A stretch of DNA of 54,399 nt, from the NCBI GenBank assembly GCA_944340905.1, contig CALVLT010000013.1:1-54399 (forward strand), given 5' to 3'. This DNA is from an uncultured Clostridia bacterium. Lineage in GTDB: Bacteria > Bacillota > Clostridia > Christensenellales > Borkfalkiaceae. Below the pieces are notes generated by a model. That model made no database searches, had not been told where the DNA came from, and saw only the letters and a program-made list of their open reading frames with translations. This document shows positions 42,829 to 50,869 of the stretch, piece after piece. Each line of letters begins with the position of its first letter. Within the stretch, counting starts at the first letter, position 1. The position numbers and the translations under genes were made by a program.

Positions 42829-43053
42829 ATGGCAAAAAGCAAAGGCGATTATTTCGGTCTTGGACGGCTGGTCAGCATTATTCTTGCGATTATCCCCGTT
42901 ACATCGTGGATCCTCGGATTTATTACGCGTTTTTCGGAAGGAAAGATTCTTGCGGGTATCCTGCGCATTATTCTCGGCTGGAATATCATCTGGATTCTTG
43001 ACATTATCCTGATGGTTCTCAGCGGAAGGATTCTTCGCATTATTCCCCTGTAA
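42829..43053 (+). CDS. Small membrane protein, 74 residues
   Basis: A basic, soluble start (AKSKGDYFGLG) is followed by two hydrophobic segments (VSIILAIIPVTSWILGFITRF and ILAGILRIILGWNIIWILDIILMVLSG), so it is a two-span or hairpin inner-membrane peptide. GAAGGAG lies 8 nt before the ATG. A perfect-consensus promoter and a strong terminator isolate it as a highly expressed single-gene unit. The start of the protein and the FITRFSEGKILAGILR loop may be a conserved pattern of small clostridial membrane proteins; function unknown. Confidence 0.8.
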   Translation: MAKSKGDYFGLGRLVSIILAIIPVTSWILGFITRFSEGKILAGILRIILGWNIIWILDIILMVLSGRILRIIPL

Positions 43054-43064
43054 AACAACAAAAT

Positions 43065-43098
43065 AAAAAAACCTGCGGGCAACCCCGCAGGTTTTTTA
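43065..43098. terminator. Bidirectional terminator
   Basis: AAAAAACCTGCGGG and CCCGCAGGTTTTTT pair around a 4-nt loop. It serves the plus-strand small membrane protein and the minus-strand phosphodiesterase gene that ends at 43101. Confidence 0.92.
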
Positions 43099-43100
43099 TA

Positions 43101-43634
43101 TCAAAGAATTTCTTTTCTGAACATTTCGCCCGTCTCCACGTCCTTCCAGGTGAGCACGCCGTCCTCCAGAACGAGGTAGGAGTGGGGGGAATTTTCCTTG
43201 GGAATGGAAACCGAGCCGCAGTTGACGTAGGTGCACCTCTCCCGCTCCTCAAAGGCGGGCACGTGGAAGTGCCCGTTCACGAGCACGTCGCCCTTCTTCA
43301 GGTGCGTATATTCGTTGTGCCCGTGCGTCAGAATGAGCGTCCTGCCTGCTGCGGGCAGGATGGCGAACGCGGCGGTGATCGGAAATTCCAGCACCATCGT
43401 GTCCACGTCCGAATCGCAGTTGCCGCGCACGCATACAATGTCCTCCTTCATGGAGTTGAGGATGGCGGCGGTCTCCAGGGTGGAATATTCCCTCGGCAGC
43501 GCGTTGCGCGCGCCGTGGTATAAAAGATCGCCCAGCAGAATCAGCTTTTGCGCCCCCTCCTGCAAGTAGCGCTCTTTCAGCAGGCGGCAGTAATATGCCG
43601 AGCCGTGGATGTCCGATGCGATGACGTACTTCAT
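43101..43634 (-). CDS. yfcE: YfcE/MJ0936-type metallophosphoesterase
   Basis: 177-residue phosphodiesterase of the calcineurin-like fold that uses two metal ions. Metal ligands are visible in ASDIHGS, LLGDLLYHG, RGNCDSD, LTHGH and NGHFHVP. E. coli YfcE hydrolyses artificial phosphodiesters; its natural substrate is unknown. Start ATG 43634 overlaps the HAD gene stop (ATGA), with GAGGAGA upstream; the longer open frame beyond it is a shadow of the HAD gene. Confidence 0.93.
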   Translation of the reverse strand: MKYVIASDIHGSAYYCRLLKERYLQEGAQKLILLGDLLYHGARNALPREYSTLETAAILNSMKEDIVCVRGNCDSDVDTMVLEFPITAAFAILPAAGRTLILTHGHNEYTHLKKGDVLVNGHFHVPAFEERERCTYVNCGSVSIPKENSPHSYLVLEDGVLTWKDVETGEMFRKEIL

Positions 43635-44437
43635 TCTGTCTCCTCGAGTTCTGCAATGATTTCTTTGAGCTTGGTGATCACGCCGCCCTGCGTATTGGCT
43701 GGAATGACGCGCCCGACCAGCTTTTTCAGGGGCGGATAGGCGTTTTCCGGCACATAGGCGCGGCCGCATTCGCCCAGCATTTCGTAGTCGTTCATGTGGT
43801 CGCCGAAGGCGACGCACTCTTCTTTTTCCAGTTGAAACGCCCTGCGCAGAAAGCGGATCGCCTCACCTTTGTTGGCGTCGGGGGCGGACACGTCGCACCA
43901 GTCGTAGCCTGAAAGGATGGTCCTTAAGTGCGGCAGCCGCTGCGGCAGCACCTTGATGCAGTTCTGAGCCGCGGCGATCTCGTCGTAGACGGCGATCTTG
44001 CAGATGTCCTCTTTGCCGATGATCTCGTCCAGGTCGGGCACCTTCTTGCAGTTGGTGTAAGAGAGCATCGCATGGCGGAAAAAGGGCATCTCGTTGTTTT
44101 CGATATATGCCCAGTCGGCGCCGCTCAGCAGGGGGTACAGGTGGGGGAGGGCGCGGATCTCGTCGAGCGCGTCCTTCAGGTAGCGGTCGCGGATGGGCGT
44201 CAGGTGCAGCGTCCTGCCGCGGTATTTGACGAGCGCGCCGTTTTCGCAGATAAAGACGACGTCGTCCGCCACGGGGGCGAACAGTTTGCGGATGTTGGCA
44301 TACTGCCGCCCGCTTGCGGGGGCGAACAGCACGCCCAGCGATTTGAGCTTGCGGATCAGGGGGAAAATTTCTTCGGGGAGTTTGCGCTCGCCGTCCAGAA
44401 GCGTCCCGTCCAGATCGGATGCGATGAACTTGACCAT
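43631..44437 (-). CDS. HAD-superfamily hydrolase, Cof type
   Basis: 268 residues. Motif I ASDLDGTLLD (nucleophile Asp near residue 8), motif II Ser in FAPASGRQY, motif III Lys within PDANKGEAIRFL, and motif IV FGDHMNDYEML give a complete catalytic set of the Cof/YidA subfamily (type IIB cap). It removes phosphate from a sugar phosphate, nucleotide or flavin precursor; the substrate cannot be told. Middle gene of a three-gene minus-strand operon. Confidence 0.92.
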   Translation of the reverse strand: MVKFIASDLDGTLLDGERKLPEEIFPLIRKLKSLGVLFAPASGRQYANIRKLFAPVADDVVFICENGALVKYRGRTLHLTPIRDRYLKDALDEIRALPHLYPLLSGADWAYIENNEMPFFRHAMLSYTNCKKVPDLDEIIGKEDICKIAVYDEIAAAQNCIKVLPQRLPHLRTILSGYDWCDVSAPDANKGEAIRFLRRAFQLEKEECVAFGDHMNDYEMLGECGRAYVPENAYPPLKKLVGRVIPANTQGGVITKLKEIIAELEETE

Positions 44438-44511
44438 ACGTTATCGATGTGTTTTCTGCGGCTGCGCCGCGGACATGGTGCCTTCCTTTTGCGTCGGTCC
44501 CCGCGCGGGCG

Positions 44512-45516
44512 TCAGATCATGGTCACCACGTTGATGGTTTTCAGGTCGTGCGATTCGCCGGGATAGTCCGCAAGCAGCTGCGCCACGTTTTCCGCCTTGA
44601 CGGTGTGCATGTCGAAGGGGGAGACGTCCACCGCCCCGCTCACCACAAGGTTGATCGCCGCCTCCAGGTTGTCCGAGCGGTGGGTGACGCAGAACACCGA
44701 GAGCTGTTTGCGGAAGGGAACGGAAAAATCGAGGGAGAGCTGTTCGCCGGATCCGCACAGCACGACATTCGCATGCTGTGCGCAGACCGAGAAGGGGACG
44801 GAGGGGGTGTTGCGGCGGGAGGACGCAAGGTAGACCGCGCCGCTCACCAACCTGCCGCCCGTCACGTTCGCCACATTTGCGAGCAGCGCATCGTCCGCCG
44901 CCATCGTGTAATAGATGCCGCAGCTCCTGGCAAATTCCAGCCGCGCCGGTTCGGAATCGATGAGGATGGGCGCCGCCTGCTGGTAGATGAGCAGCTGGCA
45001 CAAGAGAATGCCCAGAAGGTTGGCGCCGACGACCGCCACATGCTGCCCCTTCTTCACGCCCAGCTTGTCTGCCGCCGCCTTGGCAAGGGCAACGTGGTGC
45101 AGAAGGAGCGCCTTTTCATCGTTCACCGAATCGGGCAGGGCGGTCACGTTTTCGGGGGAGAGGTTGATAAGGTCGCGCAAAAAGCCGTCCGCCGTGCGCC
45201 CGCACAGCAGAAAGTCGTCCTCCGAAAAATCTTTGGGGCTGGTACCCGTGTCGGGCGCGTTCACCACCGCATGCAGCAGCACGCGCGTGCCCTTGGGCAG
45301 GTAGCTCACGCCGCCCTCCTCCGCCACCATTCCCACGGCATACCGCCCCGGGATGAGCGGACGGCGCACGCCGACCGCGCCCGAATAGATGGCGGCGTCC
45401 GTGCCGTTGAGAAAGACCTTTGTGACGCGCACGCGCACCTTGCCCTCTTCGCGGGCGGGATTTTCCGTCTCCAAGCGTTCGAGCTTTGCGGGAGCGGTAA
45501 GTTTCCACACGTTCAT
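44512..45516 (-). CDS. Zinc-type alcohol dehydrogenase-like protein (MDR superfamily)
   Basis: 334 residues. GroES-like N-terminus with GTDAAIYSGAVGVRRPLIPGRYAVGMV, and a Rossmann half with VAVVGANLLGILLCQLLI and ILIDSEPARLEFARSCG. Several zinc-ligand positions of classical dehydrogenases are replaced (GTDAAIYSG has no Cys, and no GHE motif is seen), so catalytic zinc may be missing and the substrate is unknown. ATG 45516 follows GAGGT by 9 nt; the longer open frame upstream crosses the promoter. It ends 74 nt before the HAD gene. Confidence 0.82.
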   Translation of the reverse strand: MNVWKLTAPAKLERLETENPAREEGKVRVRVTKVFLNGTDAAIYSGAVGVRRPLIPGRYAVGMVAEEGGVSYLPKGTRVLLHAVVNAPDTGTSPKDFSEDDFLLCGRTADGFLRDLINLSPENVTALPDSVNDEKALLLHHVALAKAAADKLGVKKGQHVAVVGANLLGILLCQLLIYQQAAPILIDSEPARLEFARSCGIYYTMAADDALLANVANVTGGRLVSGAVYLASSRRNTPSVPFSVCAQHANVVLCGSGEQLSLDFSVPFRKQLSVFCVTHRSDNLEAAINLVVSGAVDVSPFDMHTVKAENVAQLLADYPGESHDLKTINVVTMI

Positions 45517-45571
45517 AGATTCATACCTCTTCGCGCCGTGCAAAAAAGCATCTTGCATGCGCTTCATCCGT

Positions 45572-45600
45572 ATTATACCGCACACGGCATGATTTTGCAA
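45572..45600 (-). promoter_or_regulatory. Promoter of the MDR-HAD-yfcE operon, TTGCAA-17-TATAAT
   Basis: On the minus strand TTGCAA (45600-45595), 17 bp, TATAAT (45577-45572). Confidence 0.82.
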
Positions 45601-45705
45601 GTGTTTCGCGCAAATCGGCGGGAGCGGCTTTTGCGCGGCGCTCTTCCGCCCGCGGGCAAAAGGGGTACGGCGGCACAATAATTTGCGTTTGCCTTTGAAA
45701 ATCAG

Positions 45706-45734
45706 TTGACGGGAGCGCAAAAAATGCGTATAAT
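45706..45734 (+). promoter_or_regulatory. rpmE promoter, TTGACG-17-TATAAT
   Basis: TTGACG (45706-45711), 17 bp, TATAAT (45729-45734). The 33-nt leader contains GCGAGGTGA before the ATG. Confidence 0.85.
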
Positions 45735-45773
45735 AGCAAGCGTACTTTCCATTATAAGCGAGGTGAACGAAGA

Positions 45774-45977
45774 ATGAAGCCTGACATTCATCCGAAATAT
45801 CACGAGGTGACGGTGGTCTGCGCCTGCGGCGAGACGTTCAAGACGGGCACGACGAAGGACGTGGAAGTCATGAAGGTGGATATTTGCAGCAAGTGCCACC
45901 CCTTCTTCACGGGCCGTCAGAAGCTCGTCGATACCGGCGGACGCGTCGATAAGTTCAAGAAAAGATACGGTATCTGA
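45774..45977 (+). CDS. rpmE: Ribosomal protein bL31, zinc-binding type
   Basis: 67-residue large-subunit protein that bridges to the 30S head. [19 protein letters not shown] and [16 protein letters not shown] contain the four cysteines (C16, C18, C37, C40 by count) of the zinc-containing form. GAGGTG precedes ATG 45774. Followed by its own terminator and then the DUF1385-PrmC and prfA genes, the usual Bacillota neighbourhood. Confidence 0.97.
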   Translation: MKPDIHPKYHEVTVVCACGETFKTGTTKDVEVMKVDICSKCHPFFTGRQKLVDTGGRVDKFKKRYGI

Positions 45978-45986
45978 CGCCTTTGC

Positions 45987-46018
45987 AAAACAGCTCCGCA
46001 CAGGGGGAGCTGTTTTGT
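45987..46018 (+). terminator. Terminator after rpmE
   Basis: AAAACAGCTCC pairs with GGAGCTGTTTT around an 8-nt loop, followed by GTCT. The A and T flanks are part of the stem. Confidence 0.82.
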
Positions 46019-46116
46019 CTATCATGCACAAAATACGCAGCGCGCGCAGGCCGCGCGCTTTGCGTGCACCCGCGCGGGCGCGGGGCGCACGCGCATAACC
46101 GCGGGACAGGGATGTT

Positions 46117-47946
46117 ATGAGGAAAAAGACACAGCGCACTTATATCGGCGGACAGGCCGTCATCCAGGGCGTCATGATGCGCTCGAAATGCGGCATGGCG
46201 ACCGTCGTGCGCGACGACAACGGAGAGCTGCAGACGGAGGCAAAACGCATCACGCCGCCCGAAAAGCGGAAAAAGTGGCTGCGCTTTCCCTTTGTGCGCG
46301 GGGTGGTGAGCTTTGTCTCCTCCCTCGTGCTGGGCATGAAGTCGCTTCTGCGCAGTTCGGAGGTCGCCGTCTCGGACGACGAGGAACCTTCCAAGTTCAC
46401 CAAGTGGATCGCGGAACACTGGAAAATTTCCGTCGGGGAGATCGTCACCACGATCGCGACCGTTCTGGGCGTTGCGCTCGCCGTGGTTTTGTTCATGTTC
46501 CTGCCCAACTACTTCGCCGCGCTCATCTCGGAGGCGGCGCCCGCCGTGGGCGGCGCGGGCAGCATCTGGTACAATCTCCTCGAAGGGGCGTTCCGTTTCG
46601 CCATTTTCCTGCTGTACATCCTGTTCACGCTGCTGTTTGCCTCCCTGCGGGAGACCTACCGCTATCATGGGGCGGAACACAAGACCATCAACTGCTACGA
46701 ATACGGCGACGAGCTGACCGTCGAGAACGTGAAAAAGGCGTCCCGTCTGCACGACAGGTGCGGCACGACGTTTATTTTCCTGGTGCTCGTCATTTCCATC
46801 TTCGTGTTTGCGCTCGCCAACTGGCTGCTCGCCCTGACGGGACTGACGGGTATCTCCTGGGTGGATTTTCTCATCTCCTTCCTCGTCAAGATCGCACTGC
46901 TGCCCGTCGTGGCGGCGATCTCCTATGAGATCCTGCGTCTTTTGTCCAAGACGGATTCCGTGCTCGTTTTGCCCCTCAAGGCGCCCGGGTATCTTCTGCA
47001 GATGCTCACCACCAAGGAGCCGGACGAGAAGATGATCGAGTGTGCCGTGCTCGCCTTCAAAAAGGCCAAGGAGATGGACGACGACCCCGATTCCCCCGAA
47101 AAGACGTTCGCGACGGAGACCAAGCTCTCCTCCCTGCTCGAAATGATGAAAAAGAGCTTTGCGGAGAAGGACATCGACGCCTCGGACGCCGAATGGATCG
47201 CCAGCCTAGAGCTGGATATCCCGCGCAGCGCGCTCTCCAGCGAGCGCGTTGTCACGCGCAAAGAGTGCAAAAAAATTCTTGACGTGTTTGAACAGCGCAT
47301 GACGGGCAGGCCGCTCTGGTACGTCTACGGCAACGCCGAATTTTACGGCTACACGTTCAAGGTGGACGAGCGCGTGCTCATCCCCCGCCCCGAGACGGAG
47401 CTGCTCGTGCGGCAGGCGCTCGCCTCTTTGAAGAACGGCGACAGCATGCTCGATCTTTGCACGGGCTGCGGCGCCATCGCCGTGGCGGTCGCGTGCGAGG
47501 CAGCCAAGGACAGGAACGTTGCCGTGACGGCGACGGACGTCTCGGAAGGGGCGCTCGAAGTGGCGCGCGAGAACGCACGGCTCAACAAGGCGAACGTCGC
47601 CTTCGTCAAGGCCGACCTCTTCGAGGGCGTGCGCGGCAGGTTCAACCTGATCACCGCCAACCCGCCCTATGTCAGGAGTGCGGAAATTTCCTCCCTTCCC
47701 AGGGACGTGCGCGAATTTGAGCCGAGCATCGCCCTGGACGGCGGCGTGGACGGGCTGGACTATTACCGGCGCATCGCCGCAAAGATCAACCGCTATATCG
47801 TGCGCGGGGGCATGTGCATCCTCGAGTGCGGCGAGGGACAGGCGCAGGAGATCATCCGCATCTTCCGCACCGTCGCCCGCTGTGATTTCGCCATGGTCGT
47901 AAGGGACCTTGCGGGCGTGGAGCGCATCGTCAAGATCGGGTTCTGA
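46117..47946 (+). CDS. prmC: DUF1385 membrane protein fused to release-factor glutamine methyltransferase
   Basis: 609 residues in one uninterrupted frame. Residues 1-320: a YqhQ-type DUF1385 membrane protein (IGGQAVIQGVMMRSK start, four or so membrane spans, YRYHGAEHKTINCYEYG, HDRCGTTFIFLV), of unknown function and possibly metal-binding. Residues about 345-609: PrmC/HemK, which methylates the Gln of the GGQ motif in RF1/RF2 (RPLWYVYGNAEFYGYTF, RVLIPRPETELLV, LDLCTGCGAIAVAV SAM site, catalytic ITANPPYV). These are normally two adjacent genes; the linker at about 305-345 is acidic. The substrate gene prfA starts 1 nt downstream. A frame-fusing assembly error is possible but no shifted or duplicated junction is visible. 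Confidence 0.93.
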   Translation: MRKKTQRTYIGGQAVIQGVMMRSKCGMATVVRDDNGELQTEAKRITPPEKRKKWLRFPFVRGVVSFVSSLVLGMKSLLRSSEVAVSDDEEPSKFTKWIAEHWKISVGEIVTTIATVLGVALAVVLFMFLPNYFAALISEAAPAVGGAGSIWYNLLEGAFRFAIFLLYILFTLLFASLRETYRYHGAEHKTINCYEYGDELTVENVKKASRLHDRCGTTFIFLVLVISIFVFALANWLLALTGLTGISWVDFLISFLVKIALLPVVAAISYEILRLLSKTDSVLVLPLKAPGYLLQMLTTKEPDEKMIECAVLAFKKAKEMDDDPDSPEKTFATETKLSSLLEMMKKSFAEKDIDASDAEWIASLELDIPRSALSSERVVTRKECKKILDVFEQRMTGRPLWYVYGNAEFYGYTFKVDERVLIPRPETELLVRQALASLKNGDSMLDLCTGCGAIAVAVACEAAKDRNVAVTATDVSEGALEVARENARLNKANVAFVKADLFEGVRGRFNLITANPPYVRSAEISSLPRDVREFEPSIALDGGVDGLDYYRRIAAKINRYIVRGGMCILECGEGQAQEIIRIFRTVARCDFAMVVRDLAGVERIVKIGF

Positions 47947-47947
47947 T

Positions 47948-49015
47948 ATGTTTTCCAAGTTAGACACCGTCGCCGCGCGCTACGACGAACTCACGCAGAT
48001 GCTCTCGCAGCCCGATGCGCTCTCCGACATGGAGCGCTGGCGGGCGCTCTCGCGCGAACATGCCGAACTGGAGCCCATCGCCCGCAGCTATCGGGCATAC
48101 CGCAAAAAGCAGGAGGAGCGCGACGCGGCGCTCGCCGAGGCGGAAAAGGAGACGGGCGAAATGCGCGCGCTCCTTCTGGACGAGGCGCAGGAATGCAGAC
48201 AGCAGCTCGCCGCCATGGAGCGCGAACTCAAAGTGCTGCTCCTGCCCAAGGACAAGAACGACGAGGGCGGCTGCACGCTGGAGATCCGCGCGGGCGCGGG
48301 CGGCGAGGAGGCGGCGCTGTTCGCCTACGATCTGTACCGCATGTATCAGGGTTACTGCGAAAAGCACCGCTTCCGCTGGGAGATCGTGGACCTGAACGAG
48401 ACGGAGCTGGGCGGCATGAAGGAGGCCATCGTCAACATCGACGGCAAGGGCGCCTACGCCCGTCTCAAGTATGAGAGCGGCGTGCACCGCGTGCAGCGCG
48501 TGCCCGAGACGGAGTCGCAGGGGCGCATCCACACCTCCACGGTGACGGTCGCCGTCCTGCCCGAGGCGCAGGAGGTGGATGTGACCATCGATGAAAAGGA
48601 CGTGCGCGTCGATCTGTTCCGTTCGTCTGGCGCGGGCGGGCAGAAGGTCAACAAGACGGAGACCGCCATCCGCCTCACGCACTTCCCGACGGGCATCGTC
48701 GTGACCTGTCAGGATGAGCGCAGCCAGCTCAAAAACAAGGAAAAGGCGTACAGGGTGCTCAGAAGCCGCCTGTACGATTACTATAACTCGCGCGCGGTCA
48801 GCGCCGAGGCGGCAAACAGAAAGAGCCTTGTGGGAACGGGGGACAGGAGCGAACGTATCCGCACCTACAACTTTCCGCAGAGCCGCATCACCGATCACCG
48901 CATCGGGCTGAGCCTGCACAGCATGGAGGCGTTCCTTGCGGGCGACCTCGATGCAATGATCGACGCACTCGCGCGCGCCGACACCGAGCGCCGGCTGTCG
49001 CAGGCAGACGAATGA
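47948..49015 (+). CDS. prfA: Peptide chain release factor 1
   Basis: 355 residues. Recognises UAA and UAG: the codon-reading PxT motif is PET in VQRVPETESQGRIHTS, and the catalytic GGQ is in RSSGAGGQKVNKTETAIR, the target of PrmC encoded directly upstream. The N-terminal helical domain (1-100) and the C-terminal RTYNFPQSRITDHRIGLSLHS are typical. Start ATG 47948 is 1 nt after the prmC stop; the ribosome-binding site would lie inside prmC and is weak, so coupling is likely. A working RF1 is relevant to the amber codon at 31875. Confidence 0.98.
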   Translation: MFSKLDTVAARYDELTQMLSQPDALSDMERWRALSREHAELEPIARSYRAYRKKQEERDAALAEAEKETGEMRALLLDEAQECRQQLAAMERELKVLLLPKDKNDEGGCTLEIRAGAGGEEAALFAYDLYRMYQGYCEKHRFRWEIVDLNETELGGMKEAIVNIDGKGAYARLKYESGVHRVQRVPETESQGRIHTSTVTVAVLPEAQEVDVTIDEKDVRVDLFRSSGAGGQKVNKTETAIRLTHFPTGIVVTCQDERSQLKNKEKAYRVLRSRLYDYYNSRAVSAEAANRKSLVGTGDRSERIRTYNFPQSRITDHRIGLSLHSMEAFLAGDLDAMIDALARADTERRLSQADE

Positions 49016-49039
49016 AAACTTTTTTACCGAGGTAACGAT

Positions 49040-50242
49040 ATGGAACGACTGGCAAAACGCATCTGCACCATCTCTCCTTCGCAGACGCTTGCGATCAGCG
49101 CCAAGGCCAAGGCGATGAAGGCGGCGGGGGAGAACGTCATCAATTTCGGCGTCGGCGAACCCGATTTTCCCACCCCCGATTATATCGTGGCGGCGGGGGT
49201 CCGCGCGCTGGAGAACGGCAGGACCAAGTATACGCCCTCGGCGGGGCTGCCCGAACTGCGCCGCGCCGTCTGCGATAAATTCATGCGCGACAACGGCGTC
49301 GCGTATGAGCCGTCACAGGTCATCGTCTCCAACGGCGCCAAGCACTCCATTTTCAACGTGTGCTATGCGCTCGTGGACGAGGGGGACGAGGTCATCATCC
49401 CCGCGCCCTACTGGCTGACCTATCCCGAGGTCGTCAAGACGTGCGGCGGCGTGCCCGTCTTTGTGGAGGGCAAAAAGGAAAATAACTTCAAGATCACGGC
49501 GCAGCAGCTCGAGGCGGCGATCACGCCTAAGACAAAGCTGCTCATCTTCAATTCCCCCTGCAACCCTACGGGCGCCGTCTATTCGGAGGCGGAGGTGCGT
49601 GCGATCGCCGCGGTGTGCGAAAAGCATTCCGTCTTCGTGCTCTCCGATGAAATTTACGAAAAACTCGTCTACGGCGAGACCAGGCCCTTCTCGATGGCGG
49701 CGGTCTCCGACAGGATGAAGGAACTGACCATCACCGTCAACGGCGTATCCAAGACGTATGCGATGACGGGCTGGCGCATCGGCTATCTTGCCGCCCCCAA
49801 GGACATCGCCAAGGCGATTGATTCTTTCCAGAGCCACGCCACGAGCAACGCCTGCTCGGTGTCGCAGTACGCCACGCTCGAGGCGCTCACCTCGCCCCAG
49901 TCCGATGCGCGCATCGAGGAAATGCGCCAACGCTTTGCACAGCGCCGCCTCGCCATGCTCGAGCGCATCGCCAAGATGAAGAACGCCTACTGCATCGTGC
50001 CCGAGGGCGCCTTTTACGCGATGCTCGTCGTGTCGGGTGTGTACGGCAAGGCGTGCGCGGGACGCATTATTTCCGATTCGCTCTCCTTTGCCGACGCCCT
50101 GCTCGAGAACGCAAAAGTGGCGGTGGTGGCGGGCGCGCCCTTCGGCGCGGACGACTGCGTGCGCATCTCCTATTCGCTCTCGATGGAGGACATGCTCGAA
50201 GGGCTTGACCGGATCGACGCCTTCCTGAACGGGCTTGTATAA
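49040..50242 (+). CDS. Class I pyridoxal-phosphate aminotransferase (aspartate aminotransferase type)
   Basis: 400 residues of fold-type I, close to the AspB/AspC Ibeta group (KAKAMKAAGENVINFGVGEPDFPTPDY start). PLP contacts: NGAKHS (phosphate), PYWLTYPE, NSPCNPTGAVYS (Asn), SDEIYEKLVYG (Asp/Tyr) and Lys in VNGVSKTYAMTGWRIGY. It probably interconverts aspartate and oxaloacetate with glutamate/2-oxoglutarate; prephenate or other acceptors cannot be excluded. ATG 49040 follows GAGGTAACGAT. It could be part of the prfA transcription unit, 24 nt downstream. Confidence 0.92.
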   Translation: MERLAKRICTISPSQTLAISAKAKAMKAAGENVINFGVGEPDFPTPDYIVAAGVRALENGRTKYTPSAGLPELRRAVCDKFMRDNGVAYEPSQVIVSNGAKHSIFNVCYALVDEGDEVIIPAPYWLTYPEVVKTCGGVPVFVEGKKENNFKITAQQLEAAITPKTKLLIFNSPCNPTGAVYSEAEVRAIAAVCEKHSVFVLSDEIYEKLVYGETRPFSMAAVSDRMKELTITVNGVSKTYAMTGWRIGYLAAPKDIAKAIDSFQSHATSNACSVSQYATLEALTSPQSDARIEEMRQRFAQRRLAMLERIAKMKNAYCIVPEGAFYAMLVVSGVYGKACAGRIISDSLSFADALLENAKVAVVAGAPFGADDCVRISYSLSMEDMLEGLDRIDAFLNGLV

Positions 50243-50272
50243 AATTTTTTCGGGGAAATTTCGCAAATCCCC

Positions 50273-50301
50273 TTGAAAAGTACACGAAAACTTGGTAGAA
50301 T
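50273..50301 (+). promoter_or_regulatory. Promoter TTGAAA-17-TAGAAT
   Basis: TTGAAA (50273-50278), 17 bp, TAGAAT (50296-50301), 49 nt upstream of the ATG at 50351. GCCGCCTGCGGGCGG in the leader can fold as a small hairpin just before the GGAGGAGAGG ribosome-binding site. Confidence 0.65.
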
Positions 50302-50350
50302 AGATATATAAGAAATAAAAGCCGCCTGCGGGCGGGTCAGGAGGAGAGGA

Positions 50351-50758
50351 ATGGTAAAGGTCATCTGCGGTCCCAAGGGGAGCGGCAAAACAAAGCGCAT
50401 CATCGCTGCGGCAAACGAGGCAGTCGCCGTCGCCAAGGGCAATCTGATCTTCATCACCGATACAAAGCGGTATATGTACGATCTGAAGCGGGAGATCCGT
50501 TTCATCGATACGAGCGATTATTCCATTGCGGGCGAAGACGCGCTGTGCGGGTTCATCAAGGGCGTCATCGCGGGCGGCTATGACAACGAGTACGTCTATG
50601 TGGACGGCATCGCGCGCATCGCGGGTAAGGCGATCAAGGACATGGCGCAGTTCTTCTACATGATGGAGAAGGTAGCCCAAATGCGCGATCTCAAGCTCTA
50701 CATCACGTGCAGCTGCGCGGAGGAAGAGCTGCCCGACTTCGCAAAGAAGTATCTGTAA
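50351..50758 (+). CDS. Small P-loop protein of unknown function
   Basis: 135 residues. Walker A GPKGSGKT (7-14) and a Walker B-like stretch EYVYVDGIARI near 80. No kinase lid and no AAA sensor motifs; related short proteins in Clostridia are annotated as ATP-binding or 'twitching motility PilT'-like without evidence. GGAGGAGAGG precedes the ATG. Own promoter; a hairpin terminator follows. Confidence 0.78.
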   Translation: MVKVICGPKGSGKTKRIIAAANEAVAVAKGNLIFITDTKRYMYDLKREIRFIDTSDYSIAGEDALCGFIKGVIAGGYDNEYVYVDGIARIAGKAIKDMAQFFYMMEKVAQMRDLKLYITCSCAEEELPDFAKKYL

Positions 50759-50793
50759 GCGGGAAAAAAGCGGAACTCCTTTTCCGCGGCAGG

Positions 50794-50823
50794 CCGTCCC
50801 TTGTTCAAGGGACGGTTTCCCCG
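50794..50823 (+). terminator. Terminator-like perfect hairpin before thrC
   Basis: CCGTCCCTTG / CAAGGGACGG with TT between, followed by TTTCCCCGTATTTTT. It ends the P-loop gene or attenuates transcription into thrC; no separate thrC promoter is evident, which would favour attenuation. Confidence 0.6.
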
Positions 50824-50869
50824 TATTTTTCAGAACACACATTGCCGCCGAGCGCGGCGGGGAGGCATT

